DNA of 36,625 nt from Burkholderiales bacterium (GTDB lineage: Bacteria > Pseudomonadota > Gammaproteobacteria > Burkholderiales > Burkholderiaceae_C), in assembly GCA_947446855.1 (NCBI GenBank), contig CANFIH010000020.1, forward strand, positions 1 to 36,625. Direction: 5' to 3'. Shown here piece after piece: positions 16,756 through 24,198 of the stretch (its first letter is position 1; the number at the start of each line of letters is the position of its first letter). The notes beneath the pieces are model-generated. The model made no database searches. It saw nothing but the letters and a program-made list of their open reading frames with translations, and was not told where the DNA came from. The translations under genes and the position numbers were made by a program.

Positions 16756-18123
16756 TCACTCCTCCTTCAGAGACGCTGCCAGGCGCCGCGTCAAGGGGTG
16801 CAGCAGATAAGTCAGCAGCGTGCGTTCCCCGGCCAGAAAAATCACCTCCACCGGCATGCCGGGGCGCAACGCGCGCGGGCCCAACTTGTGCCGCCCGCCG
16901 GGCGTCACCGCCACACGGGCCAGGTAGTAGCCCGCGCCAGTGTGGCTGTCGGTCAGCAGGTCGCCGGACACCGAAGCCACCTGGCCGTCCACCACCAGCT
17001 GGGGCGTATTGGCAAAGGAGGCAAAGCGCACGTCCACCGCCTGGCCGGCGCGCACCCGGTCAATCAGGTGGGGCGGCACGCGCGCTTCCAGCAGCAGCGC
17101 CTGGTTCTCGGGCACGATGTCCATCAGCTTCTGTCCCGGCCCCACCACGCCGCCCACGGTCTGAAAGGCCAGCCCCACCACCTGCCCCGCAGCGGGCGAC
17201 TTGATCTCCAGGCGGTCCAGCTCCTCTTGCAGCGCTTGCTGTTTTTGTGCATCGGCCTGCACCTCGCGCCCCACTTCGGCCAACTGGGTTTCCACGTCTT
17301 TGCGGAACTCCTGCTGGCGCGCCAGCACGCGCTGGTGCAGCTCGCTCACGGCGCGCTCGGCGCGCGCGCTGTTGCCCAGCAGCTCGGCCACGGTCGCGCT
17401 GTTGTCCGAGACCGCGCGTTCCAGCTCCAGCTGCCGGTTGCGCGGTGTGTAGCCTTCCTGGACCAGCGCGCGCGTGTTGGTGAGTTCTTCGTTCAGCAAG
17501 GCCGCTTGTGCCCGGCGGCTCACCAGCATGGCGGCATAGGACTGCAGCATGGCCTTCTGGCCCTGGATGTTTTCTTCCATGGACTGCAGCTCGGCGTGCA
17601 GCCCTGCGCTGCGCGCCTGCAGCAGCAACTCCTGCGTCTGCGCCAGCAGCCTGATTTGCGGGTCCACCAGGGCCTGTTGCAGGTCAGAGTGCCAGGCCGG
17701 CTGGCTGCGGCCCAGGCGCTCGGCCTGCAGGCGTGCCTCCATGGCCCGCATGCCCAAGTAGCGCTGACGCGCCGCTGCCAAATTGGCCAGGGCCGCGCCC
17801 GCGTCCAGCCGCATCAGCACCTGCCCCTGCACCACCTCCTGCCCCTCTTTCACCAGCACGTCCTGGATGATGCCGCCCGCGAGGTGTTGCACCGCCTTGC
17901 TCTTGGTGTCGAGGGTGACCATGCCCTGGCCCGGCACGCCTTCGTCCAGCGGCGCCAGGCCCGCCCACAACAGGAAGCCGCCCAGGCCCAGAATCAGCGC
18001 CCACATCGCCACCCGGCCGGGGGCGGCCACAGCTTGGGGCTTTTCGATCACGTCCGTCAAGCTGGCGGGCGCTGTGCCGGCGGCACCGGCGGTGCGCGTT
18101 TGAAAGGGGGTGGGGGTGGCCAT
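16756..18123 (-). CDS. HlyD/PrtE-family periplasmic adaptor of a type I secretion system
   Basis: Inner-membrane-anchored adaptor linking the ABC subunits to the TolC-like channel. The 455-residue protein has one membrane segment at about 38-57 and the start of a lipoyl domain (GGIIQDVLVKEGQEVVQGQVLMRLD). A long coiled coil follows (about 105-300, rich in Ala, Gln, Glu and Leu), then the lipoyl return (LDRLEIKSPAAGQVVGL) and a C-terminal beta barrel with LRPGMPVEVIF, the family hallmark. It lies 37 bases after the ABC gene, and its stop nearly overlaps the next gene, which shows tight operon organisation. Confidence 0.94.
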   Translation of the reverse strand: MATPTPFQTRTAGAAGTAPASLTDVIEKPQAVAAPGRVAMWALILGLGGFLLWAGLAPLDEGVPGQGMVTLDTKSKAVQHLAGGIIQDVLVKEGQEVVQGQVLMRLDAGAALANLAAARQRYLGMRAMEARLQAERLGRSQPAWHSDLQQALVDPQIRLLAQTQELLLQARSAGLHAELQSMEENIQGQKAMLQSYAAMLVSRRAQAALLNEELTNTRALVQEGYTPRNRQLELERAVSDNSATVAELLGNSARAERAVSELHQRVLARQQEFRKDVETQLAEVGREVQADAQKQQALQEELDRLEIKSPAAGQVVGLAFQTVGGVVGPGQKLMDIVPENQALLLEARVPPHLIDRVRAGQAVDVRFASFANTPQLVVDGQVASVSGDLLTDSHTGAGYYLARVAVTPGGRHKLGPRALRPGMPVEVIFLAGERTLLTYLLHPLTRRLAASLKEE

Positions 18124-18160
18124 CAGAGACTCGTTTCTTTGAAATACAAGGCAGCAAAAA

Positions 18161-19852
18161 TCAGGCGGCTGCGGCTTGGCGGGCGGCGAGCACCGCGTCG
18201 CGCGGGCCCTCAGCCTGCACGCAGCCGTTGTGCAGCAGGAGCACGCGGTCTGCCACCGCCAGCACGCCCGGGCGGTGGCTGATCAGCACCACGGTGGCAC
18301 CCCTGCGTTTAAGGTGTTGCACGGTATGGGCCAGCGCTGCTTCACCGGCGCTGTCCAGGTTGGCATTGGGCTCGTCCAGCACCACCAGGGCCGGGTTGCC
18401 GTAGACCGCGCGCGCCAGGCCGATGCGTTGGCGTTGCCCGCCACTGAGCAGGCCGCCGGCTTCGCCCGCGGGCGTGTCATAGCCTTTGGGGAAACGCAAA
18501 ATCATCTCGTGCAGGCCGGTGGCGCGCGCCGCCTCGACGACGCGCGCGGAATCCACCGTGCCAAAGCGGGCGATGTTCTCAGCCAGCGTGCCCTCCAACA
18601 GCTCCAGGTCTTGCGGCAGGTAGCCCAGGTGCGGGCCAAGGGCCGTGCGCTCCCGCGTGCACAAGGCCTGCCCGTCCAGCAAGACCGCACCCGTGACATC
18701 GGGCCAGATGCCCAGCAGCACCCGCGCCAACGTGGACTTGCCGGCCCCGGAGGGGCCCATCACCACCAGCACCGTGCCCTGTGCCACGCGCAGCTGTATG
18801 TCTTGCAAAATCGGCCTGGCCCGCCCCGGTGCGCGGGCCACCACGCCGCGCAATTCCAGCGCACCCCGGGGCGCCAGCGGGGGCAACAGGCCCGCTGGCG
18901 CCGGGTAGGCCAACAGCAAATGTTCAAGCCGCCCGAAGGCCGCAACTGCGCCGATGAAGCCGCGCCAGCCCCCCACGATGTGTTCGATGGGCGCCAAGGC
19001 GCGGGTCATCAACACATTGGCCGCAATCATTCCGCCGGCCGACAACTGGCCGTCCAGCACCAGCAGCGCCCCGGTCCCGAGCACCAGCGATTGCTGGCTG
19101 TAGCGGATGAACTTGCTCCAGGCCAGCATCCGCTGGCTCAGGTCCTGTGCGGTGGTCGCCTGCGCCAGCGCGGCGGCCTGCCGCTGGCCCCAGCGCTTTT
19201 GCAAGGGGCCCAGCATCCCCATGGACTCGATCACCTCGGCATGGCGCAGTTTGCCCTGCAAAAACAGGCTGGCTTCGGCCTGGGCCGCCACGGCTTCCTG
19301 CGCGGGTGCCAGCGTCAGCCGGTGGCCGTACCAGGCCAACAGCACCTGCACCAGTGCAAATACCAGGCCCAGTCCACCCAGGCAGGGGTGCAGCAAAAAC
19401 AGCACGGCCAGGTAAATCGGCGCCCACGGTGCGTCGAAGAAGGCAAAGATGCCGTGCCCTGTGAGGAACTGGCGCACCTGCAACAAGTCGCCAAACGCGC
19501 GCGCAGATGCGTTGTCCGCCTGGCGCAGATGCGCGGCAAAGCTGGCCTTGAACACCTGCGTGCCCAGGCGCTCATCCAGCGCCATACCGGCGCGCACCAG
19601 CACCCGGGTACGCAGCCACTCGGCACAGGCCATCACGGAAAACAGGCCCAGGGCCAGCAGCGACATGGCCAGCAGGGTCAGCTCGCTCTGGCTGAGCATG
19701 ACACGGTCGTACACCTGCAGCATGTACAAGGTGGGGGTGAGCATCAGCAGGTTGCACAGCAGGCTGAAAACCCCCACCCGCAGGAATGCGCCCCTGAAGG
19801 TCCACAGCGTGGCCGTGAGTTCGCTGCGCTGAAAAAATGCCGGAGTTCTCAT
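18161..19852 (-). CDS. Type I secretion ABC permease/ATPase, PrtD-like (second subunit)
   Basis: Inner-membrane exporter half: membrane segments in the first ~300 residues and a nucleotide-binding domain at about 330-550. Walker A GPSGAGKST is near 365, the signature LSGGQRQRIGLARA near 468, Walker [11 protein letters not shown] near 488 and the H-loop ISHR after it. There is no N-terminal C39 peptidase domain, as in PrtD/AprD exporters of proteins with uncleaved C-terminal signals. From the ATG at 19852 it has 563 residues and begins 7 bases after the stop of the first ABC gene; the open frame continues upstream into that gene. Clearly homologous to, but diverged from, its neighbour. Confidence 0.94.
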   Translation of the reverse strand: MRTPAFFQRSELTATLWTFRGAFLRVGVFSLLCNLLMLTPTLYMLQVYDRVMLSQSELTLLAMSLLALGLFSVMACAEWLRTRVLVRAGMALDERLGTQVFKASFAAHLRQADNASARAFGDLLQVRQFLTGHGIFAFFDAPWAPIYLAVLFLLHPCLGGLGLVFALVQVLLAWYGHRLTLAPAQEAVAAQAEASLFLQGKLRHAEVIESMGMLGPLQKRWGQRQAAALAQATTAQDLSQRMLAWSKFIRYSQQSLVLGTGALLVLDGQLSAGGMIAANVLMTRALAPIEHIVGGWRGFIGAVAAFGRLEHLLLAYPAPAGLLPPLAPRGALELRGVVARAPGRARPILQDIQLRVAQGTVLVVMGPSGAGKSTLARVLLGIWPDVTGAVLLDGQALCTRERTALGPHLGYLPQDLELLEGTLAENIARFGTVDSARVVEAARATGLHEMILRFPKGYDTPAGEAGGLLSGGQRQRIGLARAVYGNPALVVLDEPNANLDSAGEAALAHTVQHLKRRGATVVLISHRPGVLAVADRVLLLHNGCVQAEGPRDAVLAARQAAAA

Positions 19853-19859
19853 GGGCGTG

Positions 19860-21557
19860 TCATCCGGGTTGTGCGGCACCGGCCAGCTCGGCCAGCACCC
19901 CGTTCTTGGGGCCAAAGGCACGCTGTTGCCCGTCCTGCAACACCAGCATCTTGTCGGCCACGGCCAGCACGCTGCTGCGGTGGCTGATCACCACCACCGT
20001 GCAGCCCTGGGTGCGGAGTTGCTGCAGGGTCTGGGCCAGGGCCGCGTCACCGGCTTCATCCAGGCTGGCGTTGGGCTCGTCCAGCACCACCAGCTTCGGC
20101 TGGCCGTAGACGGCGCGTGCCAGGCCCAGGCGCTGGCGTTCGCCCCCCGAGAGAAGGGCGCCCTCGCGCCCCACCGGGCTGTCATAGCCTTGGGGCAGGG
20201 CCTGAATGCTCTCGTGCAGACCCACGGCCCGTGCGGCCGCCTGCACCTGCTGCAGGTCCACCACGCCAAAGCGTGCGATGTTCTCGGCCAGGCTGCCGTC
20301 CAGCAGCCCCACGTCCTGCGGCAAGTAGCCAATGTGCGGGCCCAGCTCGGCCTTGTTCCAGGCGAACAGGTCCACCCCGTCCAGTCGCACCTTGCCGCTG
20401 GCGGCCGGCCACAAGCCCACCAGCAAACGCGCCAGTGTGGTTTTGCCCGACGCGGTGGGGCCCGCCACCAACAGCACCTCGCCGGGCTCCAGGGCAAAGG
20501 CAATGCCCTTGAGAATCGGCAGCTGCGAGCCCGGTGCTGCAGCCACCAGCGGCTCCACCGTCAGCCGCCCAGCGGGTGCCGGCAGGGCCATGGCTGGCGC
20601 TGCGACCGGCATGGCCGCCAGCAGCGCCTCCAGCCGGGCCCAGGCCTGCCGCACATGCACCACCGCTTGCCACTGCGACACGATCTGCACCAGAGGCGCC
20701 AGCACCCGCCCGCCCAGCACGGAGGAGACGATCATCATGGAGGCTCCGCCGTTCAGTTCATTGCGCAGCAGCAGCCAGGCCCCCAGGCCCAGCAGCAACG
20801 AGCTGGTGACGTGTTGCAAGAATTTGGACGTTGCCTGAAATACGCCCCCGGCGTCCGAGGCCCGCGCCTGCCCTTGCAAAAAAGTGTGCTGCCGCTCCAT
20901 CCAGCGGCGGTGGATGTCAGCCTGCATGCCCATGGCCTCAATCACCTGCGCGTTGCGCACACTGGCATCGGCGTAGTGCTGTGCTGCCAGCGCGCTGCGC
21001 TGTGCTGCCAGCAGGGGCGCCTGGGTGCTGCCCTGGTTGAGCCAGGCCACCAAGGTCTGCAGCAGGGCCGCTGCCACCGAGGCCCAACCTAGCACCGGGC
21101 TGATGGCAAAAATCAGCGCCAAAAACACCAGCGACACCGGCGCCTCCATGCAGGCAATCAGCACCGGTGTGTTGAGAAATTCGCGCACGCTGCGCAAGTC
21201 CTGCAGCGGCTGCGCCGTGCCGTGGCCCACGCGCTTGCGCTGGGCCTCGAACACAGCCTCGAACGCCCGCCCGCCCATGCGCTGGTCCAGCGCCAGGGAG
21301 GCTTGGTGCATCAGCTGGCCGCGCGCCCAGTCCAGCACTTCCATCAATGCATACAGCGCCAGCACCAGCAGCGTCAACAGGGTCAACGTCAAGGGGTTGC
21401 GGCTGTTCAGCACGCGGTCATACACCTCCAGCATGTAGGCCGTGGGTGCCAGCACCAGCAGACTGGCCAGCAGACTGAGCCAGGCGGCGCGCTGGAAATA
21501 GGGGCTGAGCGCCACCAGCGCCAGACGCATTTCTGAGGAATTTTTTAGGGCATACAT
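19860..21557 (-). CDS. Type I secretion ABC permease/ATPase, PrtD-like (first subunit)
   Basis: First gene of the secretion operon; 565 residues with the PrtD layout. The N-terminal part carries [20 protein letters not shown], a family hallmark, and the six-helix membrane domain. The ATPase has Walker [10 protein letters not shown] near 366, [14 protein letters not shown], Walker [11 protein letters not shown] and ISHR. No C39 peptidase domain. GGAGG lies 4 bases before the ATG at 21557. Both ABC subunits keep complete ATPase motifs, so they could act as a heterodimer or as two homodimers sharing the adaptor. Divergent from the Hfa-like operon across a 400-bp AT-rich spacer. Confidence 0.94.
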   Translation of the reverse strand: MYALKNSSEMRLALVALSPYFQRAAWLSLLASLLVLAPTAYMLEVYDRVLNSRNPLTLTLLTLLVLALYALMEVLDWARGQLMHQASLALDQRMGGRAFEAVFEAQRKRVGHGTAQPLQDLRSVREFLNTPVLIACMEAPVSLVFLALIFAISPVLGWASVAAALLQTLVAWLNQGSTQAPLLAAQRSALAAQHYADASVRNAQVIEAMGMQADIHRRWMERQHTFLQGQARASDAGGVFQATSKFLQHVTSSLLLGLGAWLLLRNELNGGASMMIVSSVLGGRVLAPLVQIVSQWQAVVHVRQAWARLEALLAAMPVAAPAMALPAPAGRLTVEPLVAAAPGSQLPILKGIAFALEPGEVLLVAGPTASGKTTLARLLVGLWPAASGKVRLDGVDLFAWNKAELGPHIGYLPQDVGLLDGSLAENIARFGVVDLQQVQAAARAVGLHESIQALPQGYDSPVGREGALLSGGERQRLGLARAVYGQPKLVVLDEPNASLDEAGDAALAQTLQQLRTQGCTVVVISHRSSVLAVADKMLVLQDGQQRAFGPKNGVLAELAGAAQPG

Positions 21558-21832
21558 ACGGCCTCCGTGTCCATCACGCAGTGGACTAGCGCCGTTGCAC
21601 TGGCCGACTCCAAGGTGGGGCGCTTTGATTTTATCGGCGGCTAAAAATACAAACCTAACATTTCAGGCTGCAAGACCCGTGCTGGCAAAAATATATAAAT
21701 ATTTTGAAATAAATATAAATAGAACGACGGGGACTGACTGCATGGGGCCGGTGCTGCGTTGTATTTTCGCCCGCGCGCACCCAAAAACCGCACTGCCGCG
21801 GACGCGGGGCAGGGTGGCTCCGCAAACCAACC
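21558..21832. promoter_or_regulatory. AT-rich divergent spacer with a candidate promoter for the secretion operon
   Basis: No gene is seen here. On the minus strand TTGCAG (21668-21673) and TATTTT (21644-21649) are 18 bp apart and could drive the ABC genes. Further up, 21685-21722 is strikingly AT-rich against a GC-rich background and contains ATATAAATA twice (21693-21701 and 21713-21721), exactly 20 bp apart. This could bind a nucleoid protein or regulator controlling both operons. Positions 21730-21832 show no clear feature. Confidence 0.4.
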
Positions 21833-21897
21833 GTTGGGCTTGGTTGGTCTCGGTTGGTATTTGTTAGCCAAGGTCTGGAGGGTTTGCCTACATTCAA
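21833..21897 (+). promoter_or_regulatory. Phased GTTGG repeat promoter of the Hfa-like operon
   Basis: GTTGG begins at 21833, 21843 and 21853, and GTTAG at 21863: four units in exact 10-bp register ending in GTTAGCCAA. After 12 bases comes TTGCCTACATTCAA (21884-21897) with TACATT at 21889-21894. The distance from the last unit to TACATT (26 bp) equals that in the copy at 13784-13868, and CGGTTGGTA(C/T)TTGTTAGCCAA is shared almost to the base. The transcript would start near 21901 and lead to the ATG at 21960. Confidence 0.75.
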
Positions 21898-21959
21898 TGC
21901 AGTTCCACAAAAAACGCAATCCGCGCTTGAAGTCCGCCAGGTTTTGGCAAGTACCCGTT

Positions 21960-22673
21960 ATGAAAAAGAACCTCATCGCCGATGGCAGTGCAGACATGCG
22001 AAGACGTCATCACAGCACCTTGTGCCGTGATGCGGCGGTCTTGCACGCCAGCCGGGATGCTGTCTGGCGCCCATGCCTGCTGGCGCTCACACTGGGTGGC
22101 CTGTTGCTGATGGCCTGTGGTGCCCGCGCCAACAACCTGGGCGAGAACACCGACTGGCAATTCGGCACCTCACAAGACAAGGTCAACAAGACGGCTGTGC
22201 TCGACCAGATCGAGAAGAAAAAGGCGGGCTACTACGACGCCCTGCGCCCGGTCTACAACTACACCACCTACATCGAGCGCCAGTACAACTGCTCGCTGTC
22301 GTCCTCCACCGTGGGCAACGTCGGCACCAACACCACCACGGCGACCAATTCATCGCCCACGGTCACCAACAGCAGCGGCACCACCGCCACCTCCCTGGCC
22401 AACAGCGCCACCACCAGCGCACCCGGCAACGGTGCCAACGGCGCGTCGTCCTCCGGTGCGGGCTATACGCTGTCGAGCAACCTGGCCAACAGCCAGACCA
22501 ATGGCGGCAGTCTGAGTGCGGGTGTGACCGGCTCCAACACCACCGCCACCACCGGCGCGGTGACGGCCGGCTCCGGCAGCAGCGACCAGGTACTCAATTC
22601 CACACAAAGCAACGCCGGCAATCTGAGTGCCAGCGTGGCCGGCAGCACCGCCTGTAGCGGTGCTTTAAATTGA
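21960..22673 (+). CDS. Small exported Asn/Ser/Thr-rich protein, possible HfaA-like adhesion subunit
   Basis: A 237-residue protein of unrecognised family. Residues 1-21 (MKKNLIADGSADMRR...) resemble the start of the receiver at 13914. A hydrophobic segment follows (CLLALTLGGLLLMAC), then a signal-peptidase site near GARA-NN; LMAC could also act as an imperfect lipobox. The mature part begins with a compact region (DWQFGTSQDKVNKTAVLDQIEKKK and YNYTTYIERQYNC). A low-complexity Thr/Ser/Asn region ends in two related units, ANSQTNGGSLSAGVTGS and NSTQSNAGNLSASVAGS. The same unit recurs in the 1671-residue protein. An upstream frame (from 21759) is open but crosses the promoter. By position it corresponds to hfaA in hfaABD-type clusters. 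Confidence 0.7.
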   Translation: MKKNLIADGSADMRRRHHSTLCRDAAVLHASRDAVWRPCLLALTLGGLLLMACGARANNLGENTDWQFGTSQDKVNKTAVLDQIEKKKAGYYDALRPVYNYTTYIERQYNCSLSSSTVGNVGTNTTTATNSSPTVTNSSGTTATSLANSATTSAPGNGANGASSSGAGYTLSSNLANSQTNGGSLSAGVTGSNTTATTGAVTAGSGSSDQVLNSTQSNAGNLSASVAGSTACSGALN

Positions 22674-22684
22674 GGCGCACGGTC

Positions 22685-24130
22685 ATGCGAAGGATGCACT
22701 TCACCCCCCTGGCACTGTGCCTGATGCTGGCCCTGGCGGGCTGCACCAGTTTGCCCACGGAAAAATTGGCGGTGGATGAAGACCCGGTGGTGGTCGGCTC
22801 GTCCGTGCGGCGCAACTTCACGCCGCTGGAGCCGGCCTTCGCCTGCCTGGCCAATGGCCTGCGGCAAAAGAAGCGGCCGGTGGTCAGTATTGCCGTGGGC
22901 GACGTCAAAGACTACACCGGCAAATACAACCAGACCGAGGGCAACGCCATCACCCAGGGTGGCGCGCTGATGGTGTATTCGGCCTTGGGCAAGCTGGGCG
23001 ATGTGGTCCGGGTGCAAGAGCGTTTTGACACCCGCATTGCCGAGCTCGAGCTGGCCTACGCCGACCGGCGCCAATTGGGCGACGGCCGGGTCCACTCGGT
23101 GGATGCCGGCAAACAGCCCGTGCCCTGGGTGCCGTATTTTGGTGGCTCCATCCTGCGCTCGGACTACTACATCATCGGCGGCATTACCGAGGTCAACTAC
23201 AACATCCAGTCGGGTGGCTTTGAGGCTTCTGTTTCGCTGGTGGGGGGCAAGCGCCGCACCTACACCATGAACATCGGTGTGGACCTGCGCATCATCGACA
23301 CGCAAACCCTGGTGGTGCTGAAAACGGTCAGCATGCAAAAGCAGATCAAGGGCGATGAAGTCGGCGTGGGCGTGTACCGCTTTTTTGGCAACGACTTGCT
23401 GGACCTGACCGTGGGCTCCAAGAGCCAGGAGCCGCTGCAACTGGGCGTGCGCACCACCATTGAGCAAAGCGTGCTGGAGCTCATAGGCGCCATCTCCGGG
23501 GTGGATGCCGATAGCTGCGTGACCGGGGTGCTGGAGCACAAATACAGCCCGACCGCGACGCAGCAGCCTGCACAGCCCATGCTACCCGAGCGGCCCACGG
23601 AACCCATCGCGCCCCCCGCACCCAAAGTGTTAGCCGAGCCGGCCTTGCCGCTCCAAGCCGCAGAACCAGGCGCTGCGCCCGTGCCGCAGGTGCCTGCCGC
23701 ACCCGCTGAGCCCGTCGCCCCGGCTGCGCTGGCGCCAGTGGCAGATGCCACCCCCATGCCGGTGGACGCTATGTTGCCGCAGCACAGCGGCGCTGCGGTG
23801 CAGGTGGCAGTGTTTGAGCTGCCGTATGAAAGCGGCAGCGCGGCCATCACGCCAGCTGCCCTGGCGCAGATCGAGACCATGGTGGCCCTGGTCGGCACCG
23901 GCAAAGGGCTGACGTTCAAGCTGCTGGCCCGCGACACCGAAAACTTTCCGCCCCTGCAAGCCTACGAACTCACCAGCCAGCGCGTGCGCGCCATCACGGA
24001 CCTGCTGGGCAGCCGCGGCATCAACCCGGCGCGCATCAGCGTGGTCTGGCGGCCCGATCCCAGCAACGCCGGCATCCGGCACGAGGGCGCGGGCTACCAG
24101 TTGATCGCCAGCATGGCCATAGACCGCTAG
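22685..24130 (+). CDS. CsgG/HfaB-family outer-membrane lipoprotein with C-terminal OmpA-like region
   Basis: Predicted secretion-pore lipoprotein for amyloid-like surface proteins. From the ATG at 22685 (GAGG 9 bases upstream) it has 481 residues: signal with lipobox LAGC (Cys20), then a CsgG/HfaB domain at about 55-285 with VAVGD-like SIAVGDVKDYTGKYN, TQGGALMVYSALGKLG, RFDTRIAELELAY, SDYYIIGGITEVNYNIQSGG, YTMNIGVDLRIIDTQTLVV and GVYRFFGNDLLD. These blocks look more HfaB- than CsgG-like. A Pro/Ala linker (~290-370) leads to a divergent OmpA-like region (FELPYESGSAAITPAALAQI ... LTSQRVRAITDLLGSRGI) that may bind peptidoglycan. The preceding gene's stop lies 11 bases upstream. Confidence 0.88.
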   Translation: MRRMHFTPLALCLMLALAGCTSLPTEKLAVDEDPVVVGSSVRRNFTPLEPAFACLANGLRQKKRPVVSIAVGDVKDYTGKYNQTEGNAITQGGALMVYSALGKLGDVVRVQERFDTRIAELELAYADRRQLGDGRVHSVDAGKQPVPWVPYFGGSILRSDYYIIGGITEVNYNIQSGGFEASVSLVGGKRRTYTMNIGVDLRIIDTQTLVVLKTVSMQKQIKGDEVGVGVYRFFGNDLLDLTVGSKSQEPLQLGVRTTIEQSVLELIGAISGVDADSCVTGVLEHKYSPTATQQPAQPMLPERPTEPIAPPAPKVLAEPALPLQAAEPGAAPVPQVPAAPAEPVAPAALAPVADATPMPVDAMLPQHSGAAVQVAVFELPYESGSAAITPAALAQIETMVALVGTGKGLTFKLLARDTENFPPLQAYELTSQRVRAITDLLGSRGINPARISVVWRPDPSNAGIRHEGAGYQLIASMAIDR

Positions 24131-24198
24131 CCCCAACCCCATTTGCACGTTCACCCGCTCACCCGTTCACGTAGACCATTTCAACAAGGAGTTTTTTC
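24131..24198 (+). promoter_or_regulatory. Intergenic gap with strong ribosome binding site
   Basis: AAGGAG (24186-24191) stands 7 bases before the ATG at 24199 and fixes that start. Upstream, an octamer is tandemly repeated: GTTCACCC (24149-24156), GCTCACCC (24157-24164), GTTCAC (24165-24170). No terminator or promoter is evident, so the flanking genes are probably co-transcribed. Confidence 0.6.

Noticed and set aside
16582..19987. Long plus-strand frames (566 and 603 codons) opposite the HlyD and ABC genes
   Set aside because: They lack domains and are Gln/His/Arg-rich shadows of well-conserved type I secretion genes.
21759..21959. Upstream extension of the small exported protein
   Set aside because: It would start before and translate through the phased-repeat promoter, and would bury the signal peptide deep in the protein.
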